From NCBI GenBank assembly GCA_021781535.1, contig JAJXWO010000001.1, forward strand, positions 1 to 64,000: a stretch of 64,000 nucleotides of DNA, written 5' to 3'. A program made the translations under genes and the position numbers. This document shows positions 43,201 to 53,737 of this stretch, one piece after another. Position 1 is the stretch's first letter; every line of letters starts with the position of its first letter. Below the pieces are notes generated by a model. It was given only the letters and a program-made list of their open reading frames with translations. It made no database searches and was not told where the DNA came from. Origin of the DNA: Deltaproteobacteria bacterium (GTDB lineage: Bacteria; Desulfobacterota; Desulfuromonadia; Geobacterales; Pseudopelobacteraceae).

Positions 43201-45762
43201 TTACCGTGCTCTTTCTGCAAGCAATAACTCCAGTTTATGCTTAAGCAGCATAATGGCAGATCTCCAGTCACCGACTTGTTCCTGCCGAAAAAGCCGCATG
43301 GAAGGATACCAGGGGGAAGTATTCTCATTCACCAGCCAGCGCCATTCAGGGAAGTGCGACAACAAAACCCAGACCGGTTTGCCAAGGGCGCCTGCTAGGT
43401 GAATCACAGCCGTGTCAACGCCTATAACCAGGTCAAGGTTGGCGATCAAGGCTGCCGTATCAGAAAAATCATCAATCTGTTTGGTAAGATCCACAAGCTG
43501 CATTCCATTAGGAGGCGATTTTACCTCGTTCTGCCCAGCGCCCACCTGCAGGCTATAGAAACATACTCCCCGAAGATCGGCCAGGGGGGTAAACTCTTCA
43601 AGAGGGCATGAGCGGGTAGTGTCATTTCTATAACTTGAATTTCCGCGCCAGACAAGACCTACGCGAAATTCAGCATTATTCGGAATATTGTGCCGCCAGA
43701 GGGCTACTTTGGCCGGATCAGCGCCAAGGTAGGGGATAGAATCCGGAATAGTGGCGATTGTTGTACTAAAGATATATGGCAGGCTCATCAACTGGATGTA
43801 ACAATCAGTTTGCGGTGGTATTTTTGATCTGGCCAGCACCTGTTTTACGTACGGCATTCCGGTAAATACGGAGATGAGTAGCAAAGGGACTTCGAAAATG
43901 ATTTCTCCGCCCCGTTCCGCAACAAGAGGAAGATAGCGGGAAAAGTGGAGCACGTCACCCATGCCCTGTTCCCCAAAGACAAGGATGCTCTTACCCATCA
44001 AAGGAGAGCCATCCCACCGTGGCTGAGTATAGATTCGAGGATCTATTAGATGCTCTTCAATCAAAAGTCTGGACTCAAAATTGGCAAACCCGTCCAGATA
44101 GTTTCCCTGGCAGAGCTGGGCATAGGAAATATCAAAAATCGTTTTACTGCAGCCAGGCTTTAGCAAGAGAATTTTTTGGCTGTTTTGCAGGGTCTCTTCC
44201 GTTTTATTTTGAGCAATCAGGGATGCGTTGAGAGCTAAGAGGGCCTCCGTAGACTCAGGCGCATACAGGCAGGCTTTGTGCAGACAAACTTCGGCTTGTG
44301 CAAATTTGCAGCATCTCAGCAGAATGTAAGCGAGGCCGCACCAGATGGCAGCACTATCAGGCTTTTGCACAAGCGCTTGGCGGTAACAGAGTTCAGCCTC
44401 TGTCAGTTGGATGGACATGTCATACGCCCGCCCCAGGTTGAACCAGATTGCAGGGTCATCACCGTCCTGACCCAGCAGCATGCGCAGGTTGCGGATAGCA
44501 GCTGCCGGGTCGCTGGTTTCCAATGATTGCAGTGCAGACTGGAACAGGTCGGCCTGTTTCTCTTCTGTCAGTTCGATTGCCTGGACCTGCTGCATAAGTA
44601 CCTCAAGTGATCGCACAATTTCAATGACAACAGAATGCCAATCCCCGGGTTGAGGCTGGCGAAAGAGCCGCATGCTGGGATACCAGGGTGAATCGTTACG
44701 GTTGCTCATCCAGCGCCAATCAGGCTTGTAAGCTAACAATACCCAGACCGGTATGCCGAGTGCACCTGCTAGGTGGGCGACAGAAGTATCTACACTGATG
44801 ATCAAGTCAAGATTGGCTAACAGTGCTGCTGTATCGGAAAAATCATCGAGATGTTCTGTTAAATCCGTCAGGCCAGTAGCTTGGGGGAGATATGTAATTT
44901 CGTCTGCGGCGGGGCCAACTTGGAGGCTGTAACAGCTGACACCGGAAATAGCCAGCAGAGGGGCAAACATGGCAAGCGGACAAGATCGATCCCGGTCCAT
45001 TGGATTCGTAGCACTACCGCGCCAAACGAGTCCTATCTTATACTGAATATCACCCGCCAGCATTTGGCGCCAGGCCTTAACTTTCGAGGGGTCTGGGACA
45101 AGATAGGGAATCGGTGCCGGAACGGTATCGAGGGTTGTCCCGAAAATATGGGGGAGACTTAACAGCGGAATATGGCAATCCGTGATCGGAGGTACCCCGG
45201 ATTTAAGAACAACTCTTTTGATTCCAGGCAGTGTCGACAACAGTGGCACCAACGGTTGTTGAGCTTCAAGCACCACTTGCCCGCCAAGCTCGACTATCCC
45301 CGGGATATAGCGGCTGAATTGAATTGCATCGCCAAGCCCCTGTTCACAATAAACCAAGAGGCTCCGACCATTCAGTGGCAAGCCATCCCAACGAGGTTGG
45401 GTATATATTCGGCTGTCCGCGTTCTTTAGAGCTGCAAAACGGGACTCGTAACCTTCAAAACCAGCGGCAAGATTTCCGCTTCGAAGCAGCTGTACTGCAC
45501 TATTGTAGAGAGCTTTGGGATGTTGTGGGTCAACTTCCAGAACATATTCGTAACAGCAAAGCGCCTCTTCAAAACGACCCTGCATATCAAGTGCATAGCC
45601 CAGATTCAGCTGCAGTCCCAGCACGTCAGGAGCCATTGCCGCCGCACTTCGGAAACACTTCTCGGCGGCTGCATACTGGCCATCTGCCAGATGCGAGACT
45701 CCGCGGTTAAACCAATCTTCCAGATTGCCTGCACCCGAACCATGCGGCTTATCAGGTTGCAT
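43201..45762 (-). CDS. Tandem TPR-glycosyltransferase (two modules)
   Basis: An 853-residue protein with two complete modules. Each has TPRs, then the N half (CEQGLGDAIQFSRYIPG; GEQGMGDVLHFSRYLP), then the C half (LDLIISVDTSVAHLAGALG; LDLVIGVDTAVIHLAGALG) and the WRW...SPWYPSMRLFRQ block. The ATG at 45762 gives an N terminus like that of the next gene; a GTG at 45801, 3 nt after the radical SAM stop, is also possible. It overlaps closely with the giant paralogue downstream, so both are probably made together. Likely sugar transfer to flagellin or a glycan (inference). Confidence 0.86.
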   Translation of the reverse strand: MQPDKPHGSGAGNLEDWFNRGVSHLADGQYAAAEKCFRSAAAMAPDVLGLQLNLGYALDMQGRFEEALCCYEYVLEVDPQHPKALYNSAVQLLRSGNLAAGFEGYESRFAALKNADSRIYTQPRWDGLPLNGRSLLVYCEQGLGDAIQFSRYIPGIVELGGQVVLEAQQPLVPLLSTLPGIKRVVLKSGVPPITDCHIPLLSLPHIFGTTLDTVPAPIPYLVPDPSKVKAWRQMLAGDIQYKIGLVWRGSATNPMDRDRSCPLAMFAPLLAISGVSCYSLQVGPAADEITYLPQATGLTDLTEHLDDFSDTAALLANLDLIISVDTSVAHLAGALGIPVWVLLAYKPDWRWMSNRNDSPWYPSMRLFRQPQPGDWHSVVIEIVRSLEVLMQQVQAIELTEEKQADLFQSALQSLETSDPAAAIRNLRMLLGQDGDDPAIWFNLGRAYDMSIQLTEAELCYRQALVQKPDSAAIWCGLAYILLRCCKFAQAEVCLHKACLYAPESTEALLALNASLIAQNKTEETLQNSQKILLLKPGCSKTIFDISYAQLCQGNYLDGFANFESRLLIEEHLIDPRIYTQPRWDGSPLMGKSILVFGEQGMGDVLHFSRYLPLVAERGGEIIFEVPLLLISVFTGMPYVKQVLARSKIPPQTDCYIQLMSLPYIFSTTIATIPDSIPYLGADPAKVALWRHNIPNNAEFRVGLVWRGNSSYRNDTTRSCPLEEFTPLADLRGVCFYSLQVGAGQNEVKSPPNGMQLVDLTKQIDDFSDTAALIANLDLVIGVDTAVIHLAGALGKPVWVLLSHFPEWRWLVNENTSPWYPSMRLFRQEQVGDWRSAIMLLKHKLELLLAERAR

Positions 45763-45804
45763 CTGTTTCACCACACCCCCGTTGGGCAGGTTTGAATACA
45801 CTGA

Positions 45805-47223
45805 TCAAAGCGGTTGAATGTTCCGAACGTTGGCAATAATTTGTTTGAACTTGGCATTGTATGTTTTCATTATTTCCAGCAGTCTTGTTTCGGGCAAGTG
45901 GTCCTCGTTCAAGTACACTGACTTTCTGCGTCGTCTTTCATCTATCCATGCGTCTAGGCTGCCACAGTTGGAATTATGGTAATCTGCAAATACCGACAAT
46001 TTATTCCAGTCGTAGTGGTTCGATTCTTCCACAAGATTCTGTTTCAGTGCTTCCTGCCAATAAAAGGTCCCTGGCATGGGCATTAAAATATTGTACGAGA
46101 CATCTGCGATGAATCGATATTTCAGCAATTTGTGCGTCAACTCATATGTGGCGATGACATCTTCCTCGGTTTCAGTCGGGGCTCCGAAAACAATTCCTAT
46201 GCCGACAGCGATACCATTGTTTGCCAGGGTTCTTGCAGCATTTAAATTAGCATCGACAGTACATTTCCCCTGGGGTTTCAATAGATTCAAGAGTCTGTCA
46301 ACGCCATGCTCAAAACCAAACCCGCAGGATCTGATATTCAGGTTCCTTAATAGTTGACAGAGGTCATCGTCCACCAGATCGGCCCTGACGTTGCAGCTAT
46401 AGTTGAATCTGTTCAGCAGCTGTTTTTCCTGCAACAGGGCATGAAGGCGGACCAGTCGTTTCCGATCGGCGACAAAAAGATCATCCCAGAATGCCAAGCT
46501 CCTGGTGTGTGGGAAATGATTGGCAATAAACTCAATCTCCTCTGCCACGCTTTCTGCACTCTGCATAGACACTGTTTTCCAAAGGCTTGAGGAAGAACAG
46601 AACGAGCAGTTATATGGGCATCCCCTGGAGGTCAACAGGTAGGGAACCAGTTTCTCGCCACCTTGGAACAATCTGTCGGGGTGCGGTATGAAAGCAAAAG
46701 TCAGCCGCTTCGGCGGCGAGATGAATAGGCCACCTGAACCCTTGAAGACAATGCCGTCTATTGATTGATAGTGCTGCTCCTCCCGCACGTTATTTATAAT
46801 TAAATTCAAGAGGAGAGGTGTGGATACTTCACCTTCCCCGAGAATGCCGAAATCAGCTTCATCAGGCAACAGTCTGGGGAGTTGGGAAATGTGCTGTCCT
46901 CCCACGATAATTTTCATCGCAGGTTTTCGCTGCCGGTACCTTTTTATGATATTGAGCGCTGAAGACCAGTTTGGAGACAGGGATGATACCATCAGAAGGT
47001 CAAACTCTTCTTCAGTCTCATTCTCAAAATATACAAAGTCGCATCTGCCCGGCAGACGTTCGTCAATGCTTTGTTTCAGGTAGCCGAATCCGATGGGGCG
47101 GAATCCTGGATTATAGTCAAACCTGTCGACCACGTAACAAAAGCCGATCCTTAGTTTCTTGAGCGTTATGCACTCATTGGGATCGGTTGCAAAAATCAGT
47201 CTGTTTCTAAATGGAGAGTTCAC
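45805..47223 (-). CDS. B12-binding-type radical SAM enzyme
   Basis: A 472-residue protein. The N-terminal region (about 25-185) has the cobalamin-binding-like fold of this family (FDLLMVSSLSPNW, KIIVGGQHISQLPRLLPDEA, FGILGEGE), though the classic DxHxxG cobalamin ligand motif is not seen. The radical SAM core carries the 4Fe-4S motif C202-x3-C206-x2-C209 in RGCPYNCSFCS. It may methylate or rearrange a carbon, acting on a sugar, lipid or protein. GTG start with AAGGA upstream, 16 bp after the methyltransferase-GT gene. Confidence 0.87.
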   Translation of the reverse strand: MNSPFRNRLIFATDPNECITLKKLRIGFCYVVDRFDYNPGFRPIGFGYLKQSIDERLPGRCDFVYFENETEEEFDLLMVSSLSPNWSSALNIIKRYRQRKPAMKIIVGGQHISQLPRLLPDEADFGILGEGEVSTPLLLNLIINNVREEQHYQSIDGIVFKGSGGLFISPPKRLTFAFIPHPDRLFQGGEKLVPYLLTSRGCPYNCSFCSSSSLWKTVSMQSAESVAEEIEFIANHFPHTRSLAFWDDLFVADRKRLVRLHALLQEKQLLNRFNYSCNVRADLVDDDLCQLLRNLNIRSCGFGFEHGVDRLLNLLKPQGKCTVDANLNAARTLANNGIAVGIGIVFGAPTETEEDVIATYELTHKLLKYRFIADVSYNILMPMPGTFYWQEALKQNLVEESNHYDWNKLSVFADYHNSNCGSLDAWIDERRRRKSVYLNEDHLPETRLLEIMKTYNAKFKQIIANVRNIQPL

Positions 47224-47239
47224 AATTTCGCTTCCTTCG

Positions 47240-48562
47240 TTACGTGATAGTGCCGCAGGAGGTAGCCAGGGGGAGATATTTCTGCCACTTTTCCCTCAGA
47301 TGAGGTATCCCGGCGTAATATTCGGGTGGCAAAGTACCACCCAGTCCGCTGTTATGAAAACAGAGTGCATCTACAACGACGCTGGCTTTCCCGGAATCCC
47401 TGAAACAACAGGCAAGGTCAGTGCCGTACAGGTGATAACCAAGAGCATGATCGGCACCGAGATAATCTTTTTTTTGGAAGCCGATCAGAAGTTCATCAAC
47501 TGAATCAACCTTAACAGGGAAATCATCAAGGCTGTTGAGGTACCAACGCCGGTCCATGACAACGCCATGCCTTGTAGACTCGCCGTCACAAGAACGGGCA
47601 CCAAAAACGCCGAACAGCGCGGCATTCTTGATGCAAGTTAATGCCTTAATCACTTCACGACTGAAGATGGCATCCCATTTATGGGGAAGATAAACGTCCT
47701 GATGAGCATACACGACAAAATCATGCTGCGCCATCCTGGTGCCGTTTTCCAGTGCCTGAGCTGCAGAGCTCTGATTTTCCAGCAAAATAAGCTGGTGAGG
47801 ATGTTGCCCCTGGAAAATTGGTGAAACCTGGAAATTGTCGCCAAGTATCCGCCGGTTGTTTACCGGCACAACAAAACTGATTGGGAACCTGGCCTCGGCA
47901 TCAATATCGTAATCCAGTTGCACCGTGCCTTTAAAAATGTACTGGAATGCAGACATGTGGTAATAGGCCGATGCCACATCCTGTTTGATGAAGTTCAGCC
48001 CGTTGATAAAAGTTTCAAAAAACTCCGGTTGGGGCTGAATGGCTATGACATCGGCTATGTGCGGTGCGTAACCAGCATCGAGAAGCAGCTTTATGAAACT
48101 GGCATAGGTAAAGAAACGGATATGGGTCCGATCCAGCAGGCCCATGTCCTGATACTGGAAATCCCCTGCCAGCAATCTCTCAAGAATCGAATGATGCTGT
48201 ACGTTCGGCACACTGCATAACACACAACCGTCCGGTTTCAGCATCGATCGGACCTTTCGGAGCACATCCAGCGGATCATACAGGTGCTCAAGAACATCAC
48301 CAAAGATAATGCAATCGAACTGCCCCTCCACCAGGCAGGCTGTCTCGATATTGCCGCAAAACACATGATCCAGCTTGGTTGCCGCCACCTTTGCCGCTTC
48401 CGGCACCAGTTCCATGGCATAGTATTTAATATCCGGGTGCCGTCTTTTTACCAGTTCACCAAAATTCCCGTACCCGCAACCGATCTCGAAGATTTTTCTG
48501 GCCTCGGCAGGGACCTGATTTAGCAGGTGGTTATTGATGCCTGCATAGTAGCTGACGCTCAT
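47240..48562 (-). CDS. Methyltransferase-glycosyltransferase fusion
   Basis: A 440-residue protein. The N half is a class I SAM methyltransferase with IFEIGCGYGNFG (24-35), the acidic MELVPEAAKVA, and FGDVLEHLYDPL. The C half (from about 230) looks like a GT-A/GT2-type domain (FPISFVVPVNNRRI, then DFVVYAHQDVYLPHKWD and LGADHALGYHLYGTDLACC). The ATG at 48562 has AGGAGG upstream. Probable role: making or methylating a glycan of the flagellar cluster. Confidence 0.8.
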   Translation of the reverse strand: MSVSYYAGINNHLLNQVPAEARKIFEIGCGYGNFGELVKRRHPDIKYYAMELVPEAAKVAATKLDHVFCGNIETACLVEGQFDCIIFGDVLEHLYDPLDVLRKVRSMLKPDGCVLCSVPNVQHHSILERLLAGDFQYQDMGLLDRTHIRFFTYASFIKLLLDAGYAPHIADVIAIQPQPEFFETFINGLNFIKQDVASAYYHMSAFQYIFKGTVQLDYDIDAEARFPISFVVPVNNRRILGDNFQVSPIFQGQHPHQLILLENQSSAAQALENGTRMAQHDFVVYAHQDVYLPHKWDAIFSREVIKALTCIKNAALFGVFGARSCDGESTRHGVVMDRRWYLNSLDDFPVKVDSVDELLIGFQKKDYLGADHALGYHLYGTDLACCFRDSGKASVVVDALCFHNSGLGGTLPPEYYAGIPHLREKWQKYLPLATSCGTIT

Positions 48563-48665
48563 AATCTGGTTCCTCCTGTAACAATTCCGAATCCATTCCA
48601 ATGTGCAATCGTCTGGGACTCGACTTCGGCACCTTGGAAGCAGCTTTGATCCATCATCAGCAGTA

Positions 48666-51600
48666 TCAATGCTTCAACAGTTTATCGTATAACTGAACAT
48701 AGTCAGCGGCGTTCTCTTCCACGGTTTTTATTCTGAGCGACCTAAGCCCATTAATCACCGGAACCAGTGCGCTCTCATCCAGGGCGATGGCCAGCAGTCG
48801 CTCTGCCAGTCTCCCTGCATCACCAGCCGGATAGAGGAACCCGGTGACCCTTTCCTGGATACGCTCCGAGATCGCCCCTACACTGGAAGCGATAACCGGT
48901 ACGCCCATGGCCTGCAGTTCAGTCAAGGCCAGGCAAAATGTTTCGTGCCATACGGAGCCAACCACGGCAATATCGATTGCTGTCAATAACGAGGGAAGCT
49001 GTTCAACCTTGTAAGCGCCGTGCAGAATCATGCCGCTTTGCCTGGCCGCCTCTGAAAGTTCGGCATCAATAACGCCACCAAAAACATGGAACTGTACCGG
49101 CGCACCGGCAAGTTTCGCGGCAGCTTCGATGAAGGTCATGGCCCCCTTCTCGGGGTTGAAACTGCCGACAAATCCCACGCGCAACACCCCTTCCCTCTGT
49201 GGTCGGGGTGATACTCCATTTACTGAAACTCCATGGGGAATGACCCTGATCTTCTGGCCAATTTCATCGCCAAATGCTTCCTGGAAGCGCGACTGCACAA
49301 ACTGTGACGGGGCAACAATCGTATCCGCCTGGCTCAACATCAGCGCTATGATCGCATTGCGCTCCGCAAGATATTCGTTCAGGGTGACTGCCTGAGCCGT
49401 TGCGGCAGTGCTTCTCCTTTCACTCAAGCAGTTGATGCAAACAGGATCTTCAGGCGATGCACGGCGTTTGTCACATTTCACTTTATTGGGGAACATCATG
49501 TTATATTCAGGGCAGAGGAGGAAATAATCATGCAATGAAATGACTACTTTCTTGCCCAGAGACTTGGCAATAAACGGTAGCAGGAAGGATGTCCAGAACA
49601 GCAGGTGCTGGAAGTGAACAATTTCATAGTCACCACCACGGACAAACTGCAGGAATTTACGTTCTATAACATCATTCCACAGAGCATGGGGAAAGCCGGA
49701 GAAAAATTCATCCGATTTGATGCAATGGACACTCAACATGGCGAGCCTGAGAATCTCGTTGGCCTGTTGTGCGCTTATATCAATCATTTCTGGGAATCTA
49801 TGGGGATACAGAACCGTGGATCGGTACTGCCGCGCTTCACCGCAGATCATGTTAAGGGTATGGGAATCGGTGCCTCCGGTGGTTAAAAACATATGAATGA
49901 CATGAAGCACCTGGGGACTCTTGTCATGGTCATTACCAGTGAGCGACGAGTTAATGCGCTCCTGCAGTTCCCTCAATGGATTGTTTAGACAGTATTCTAC
50001 CACCTTCCTCATGTAGTCTGGCCACATCTGACTCAACAGCTGCTGGTTCTGCAAACGCCTGGTGTTCATTTCACTGCTGTCCCCAAAGGAAGCTGCCCCA
50101 TAATGATGGACGTAGGCATCGTCGCAACAACGTACCTCCATGCCTGCCGACCACACCCGCATACAGAAATCACACTCTTCGCCGTAACCGGAGCCAAAAG
50201 CTAGGTTGAATTCACCGCACTGCTCAAGGGCCTTGCGGGTTATGAGCATGCAGAAGCCGACAGCCGTAGGAATTTTGGGGTACTGACGGATTGAATTACG
50301 GGCAACCAGTGCCGAAAAGCTATCCACATCATAGCCAGCAGGAAGGGTATTGTTCTGATTCATGACCGGCAGGGAAAGTATAGTCGCATTATTGGAAAGC
50401 GGCGAGACCGCCCCGGTTCCCGGAAATAGAACGAGACAGCGATCCAATCGCTCAAGCCATCCCTTGGTCACCTGGGTGTCCGTATTGAGAATAACAACAT
50501 CATGTGAAGATAATCCGAACCCCCGGTTGACGTTGGCAATAAAGCCCATATTGCGGGTTGATTCCATGACGTGGATATTACAATACCTGTTGGCAAAGGA
50601 ATGGAGTAGCCCCAGGATACGTGTATCTGAACTGCAGTCATCCAGCAGGTACACCGTATGCTTCGGGTCCGTATATGCAACCAGTGACTCAAGGCAGTGT
50701 GCTGTATGGTCATAGGCATTGTAAACCGGCACTATGATGTCATAGGTCCTGGTGCATGACGCATAGATCTCTTCATAGGCAGCTCGTTCATGGTCATCGC
50801 ATAACGACTTCAGTTTATTGGCGACAATCTCCCGGTAATAGGAACTGCCCAGTTTATCCAAGACATAGGCTTGGGAACTTCTGTTCTTCTGCTCAGCCTG
50901 AAGCCTGCCGTACAAAACCACCAGTTCGCTTTTGAAGCTGGTAAGGATGTCAAAGCTGTTGCTGTTATTGTTCACCGGCAGAGAAAACCGTTCAACATAG
51001 CCGCTCAACGCCTCTTGAGGTTCATCTTTGCTGCAGCACAATACGTACTGATAGGTATATGTTTCTGGAAACATATCAAGTACTGAAATCAGTTTTTCTG
51101 GAACTCTGCTTATATCAACCTTTATTTCCGTCTGGAACAGATTGTATCTGACCCGCTTGACATCTCGAGGGGTCAGGCCGTTACTAACAGCCAGCTCCAG
51201 CAGGTTTTTGAGCCCGAAAAACCGAATATGGGTCCTGTCAAGCAGGCCGAATTCTCTATAATCAAGGCTTCCACCCAACAGGGATGCAAGCACAGTCGCA
51301 TGCCCCAGGTTGGGTATCGAAATGAGCAGTTTCCCTGATGTTTCCAGCTTTCCGGCCAGTTCAGTCACCAGTTGCCAGGGGTTGTAGACATGCTCAAGGA
51401 TATCGCCACAGATTATGGCATCAAAATACCCGTCCGGGACTTGAGATAATATCGTGGCAGAGCTGACGTCCCCGACAATGACCCGGTTATAAAACGGCTC
51501 TGCTATGTGAGCCGAAGACTCGTCAAGCTCGATCCCGACAATTTCTACCTCATTTTTGGAAAGAGACCGGCCAAAGACACCGGTGGCACAACCTACATCA

Positions 51601-51716
51601 AGTATTTTTTTACTCCCTGTCAGGAATTTGAAGATAATTCTGTGCGAATCATTGTCGGATATCTCGTGGCAATTATCTAAATGGTAATGATATGCATTCT
51701 TATTATCCAGGCTCAT
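48666..51716 (-). CDS. Three-domain methyltransferase-GT2-GT4 protein
   Basis: A 1016-residue protein. Residues 1-230 are a SAM methyltransferase (ILDVGCATGVFG 38-49, GDILEHVYNPW). About 325-560 is a GT2 domain (YDIIVPVYNAYDH, LLDDCSSD, and the metal motif in VILNTDTQV). About 615-1016 is a GT4/GT-B domain (VLHVIHMFLTTGGTDSHTLN, FVGSFNPEKGAMTFIEAA, GSVWHETFCLALTELQAMG). The start overlaps the upstream stop (ATGA). All three activities on one chain suggest sequential assembly of one methylated oligosaccharide. Confidence 0.87.
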   Translation of the reverse strand: MSLDNKNAYHYHLDNCHEISDNDSHRIIFKFLTGSKKILDVGCATGVFGRSLSKNEVEIVGIELDESSAHIAEPFYNRVIVGDVSSATILSQVPDGYFDAIICGDILEHVYNPWQLVTELAGKLETSGKLLISIPNLGHATVLASLLGGSLDYREFGLLDRTHIRFFGLKNLLELAVSNGLTPRDVKRVRYNLFQTEIKVDISRVPEKLISVLDMFPETYTYQYVLCCSKDEPQEALSGYVERFSLPVNNNSNSFDILTSFKSELVVLYGRLQAEQKNRSSQAYVLDKLGSSYYREIVANKLKSLCDDHERAAYEEIYASCTRTYDIIVPVYNAYDHTAHCLESLVAYTDPKHTVYLLDDCSSDTRILGLLHSFANRYCNIHVMESTRNMGFIANVNRGFGLSSHDVVILNTDTQVTKGWLERLDRCLVLFPGTGAVSPLSNNATILSLPVMNQNNTLPAGYDVDSFSALVARNSIRQYPKIPTAVGFCMLITRKALEQCGEFNLAFGSGYGEECDFCMRVWSAGMEVRCCDDAYVHHYGAASFGDSSEMNTRRLQNQQLLSQMWPDYMRKVVEYCLNNPLRELQERINSSLTGNDHDKSPQVLHVIHMFLTTGGTDSHTLNMICGEARQYRSTVLYPHRFPEMIDISAQQANEILRLAMLSVHCIKSDEFFSGFPHALWNDVIERKFLQFVRGGDYEIVHFQHLLFWTSFLLPFIAKSLGKKVVISLHDYFLLCPEYNMMFPNKVKCDKRRASPEDPVCINCLSERRSTAATAQAVTLNEYLAERNAIIALMLSQADTIVAPSQFVQSRFQEAFGDEIGQKIRVIPHGVSVNGVSPRPQREGVLRVGFVGSFNPEKGAMTFIEAAAKLAGAPVQFHVFGGVIDAELSEAARQSGMILHGAYKVEQLPSLLTAIDIAVVGSVWHETFCLALTELQAMGVPVIASSVGAISERIQERVTGFLYPAGDAGRLAERLLAIALDESALVPVINGLRSLRIKTVEENAADYVQLYDKLLKH

Positions 51717-53698
51717 TCCTTTGTCCTTATCAGCTGATTTTCATCCGGGCAGTGTTCAGCTCTGGAGATCAAAGCTTTCTTTCGGATATGCATGTCCAGA
51801 AACCGCAGCAGCGGCGCAATCTCCGGGAAGTCAGCGCACAGAGACAATGAGTTCCTGGCCTCATGGAACCGGCCTTCAGCCATAAGTACTTGTGCCCGGT
51901 CTGAGGCGTACCAGATATAGCCACTGTTCAGTAAGTACTGATCATTGTCCCGGCCGGCAATACCCCGCCACTTATTGAGGAACATCTGCCTATTTTTCAA
52001 AAGGATAGAACCTGCCGTTTCAGCCTTTTCGTAGAAGTTGATTTCCCGCAAGGCTCTGATGCTACCACTCCAGTGGTGATCATAGTCAGACGTCGGCACA
52101 ATATAATTTTTCAGTCCGGCGCGTTTGATTTGAAGCCCCAGATCCCACTCCTCAAAATAGCATGGCGTAAAGCCATTCTCGAAACGGATAATTTTTTCAT
52201 TGAAGTGTTGAAGTTTTAAAGCAAAAAAGAACCCCGAGACAGCATCAACCTCCAGCGGTTTTTTGAATGTACCTTTGTCGAAGTAGGTATAATCGCGGCC
52301 CAGCGTAAATTCAAAAAAACTCCCCTGGGGTCCGACGCAGGCAGCATCTGGAAGGGACAGGAGAGCCTGCTCAAGCACATCTATAGCAGATGCCTCAACA
52401 TGAAGGTCGGCATTTAGGATAAAAACTGTCGGCGTGACGGCAATTTCTAACCCCATATTCCAGGCACGAGCGACTCCGATGTTCTGCTTCATGATTGCAT
52501 AGCGGGTGATGCGGGGATGGTCTTTTAGTTGCTTCGCAACCTCCTGGCCGTTAAATACAACAATCACATCACCTTCGATATTTTCCAGATCGTTAAGCAA
52601 CGTAACTATGTTGTATTCGCTGGCGGGTGACATATCCAGCACCGGAATTACGAAACTTCGCCGGGCACTGCTTATGCAGATGCTTGTGGGGATATAGGCA
52701 TCAATGGCGGGCACCCCTGCAAGGGATCGTCCGCGCAACTCTTTCGCAGTGAAGGTATCTGGCTTGTCACCCAAGGCCACCGCCAGTAGATCATCTACAC
52801 GGTGACCATAGGTGTGGGCGTTGTGAACCAAGCGCTGTCCTCGCGCTGCAATCTGTTCACGAAGTTCTTCGTTTTCAAGGTAGAAACGGGCCACGTCGCA
52901 AACGCTGCCATCGCGATAAACAGCATAGTCCTCACCATCCATGAAGAGTTCATCCTGTCCACTGTTTCTGGCCATATCGGACAGTAGCAACGTACCAGTT
53001 GACATAGCTTCGAAAACCAGCATATTTAAGTCATTTTTGATCGCTTCGTTGAAGACGATTTTTGACTGACAGAAAACCCGGGCCATGTCATCCCAATAAC
53101 AACGTTCAGAATGAACCGGAATCTGGCTTGCTAGACTCTTTAGTAATATTTCGCGCCGCGACCCTGGCTGAACCTCGCCGACAAAACTGGCAGGATAGAC
53201 CTTGGATGTTTCAATGTGACAGTGCACCTCCGGGTCACATCCCATCGGGAGCCAGTGGGCTCGCATGCCTTGAGTGCGAAAATCATTTAGGTATTCGCGC
53301 TGTGCAATGAAAACCACATCAAATTGCTTCGCCCACTCCAAATGCGCTGAAAGTTGGAGGTGGGAGTCGATCAGATAGCACACCTTCGGGCAGCGCAGCG
53401 CTTCCAGATGCAGTGGATAATGGCCGCCAACAGATTCGACCCATAGATACAGGTCCGGGTGCTGTTCAGGCGGCAAACTGCCGAGGATCTCGACCATATT
53501 AGGCATTAACTCGGTTGAAATATCCTGCTCTTTCAGTGGAAGATTCATGTCTTGGAGCTGCCATTTATCAATCATGTCCGGGGGAAGAGGAGGGCCGATG
53601 GTCGTAGTGCGGCACTTCTGTCTGAGGGCACGCTCAAAGTAAACAGCTGTGGTTATGGGATAAGCCACGTAGGCCAGCCACACATGCAAATTATTCAT
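51713..53698 (-). CDS. Two-domain glycosyltransferase (CgeB-like + GT2)
   Basis: A 661-residue protein. The N half (about 1-310) resembles CgeB/DUF3880-type GT-B proteins (LPMGCDPEVH, SFVGEVQPGSRREILLKSL, NMLVFEAMSTGTLLLSD). The C half (about 340-580) is GT2-like (VIVVFNGQEV, IGVARAWNMGLEIA, VFILNADLHVEAS, FEEWDLGLQIKRAGL). ATG 53698 has AGGA 9 bases upstream; an ATG at 53716 lacks one. It sits mid-cluster and overlaps the next gene. Confidence 0.84.
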   Translation of the reverse strand: MNNLHVWLAYVAYPITTAVYFERALRQKCRTTTIGPPLPPDMIDKWQLQDMNLPLKEQDISTELMPNMVEILGSLPPEQHPDLYLWVESVGGHYPLHLEALRCPKVCYLIDSHLQLSAHLEWAKQFDVVFIAQREYLNDFRTQGMRAHWLPMGCDPEVHCHIETSKVYPASFVGEVQPGSRREILLKSLASQIPVHSERCYWDDMARVFCQSKIVFNEAIKNDLNMLVFEAMSTGTLLLSDMARNSGQDELFMDGEDYAVYRDGSVCDVARFYLENEELREQIAARGQRLVHNAHTYGHRVDDLLAVALGDKPDTFTAKELRGRSLAGVPAIDAYIPTSICISSARRSFVIPVLDMSPASEYNIVTLLNDLENIEGDVIVVFNGQEVAKQLKDHPRITRYAIMKQNIGVARAWNMGLEIAVTPTVFILNADLHVEASAIDVLEQALLSLPDAACVGPQGSFFEFTLGRDYTYFDKGTFKKPLEVDAVSGFFFALKLQHFNEKIIRFENGFTPCYFEEWDLGLQIKRAGLKNYIVPTSDYDHHWSGSIRALREINFYEKAETAGSILLKNRQMFLNKWRGIAGRDNDQYLLNSGYIWYASDRAQVLMAEGRFHEARNSLSLCADFPEIAPLLRFLDMHIRKKALISRAEHCPDENQLIRTKE

Positions 53699-53737
53699 TG
53701 GATTCATTCCTGGCATCGTGCGGGTGATTTTAATAAG

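Noticed and set aside
39114-45762. Repeated DNA suggestive of a repeat array
   Set aside because: The repetition is at protein level (TPR and GT modules) and diverged at DNA level; there are no regular short spacers, so it is not CRISPR or a satellite repeat.
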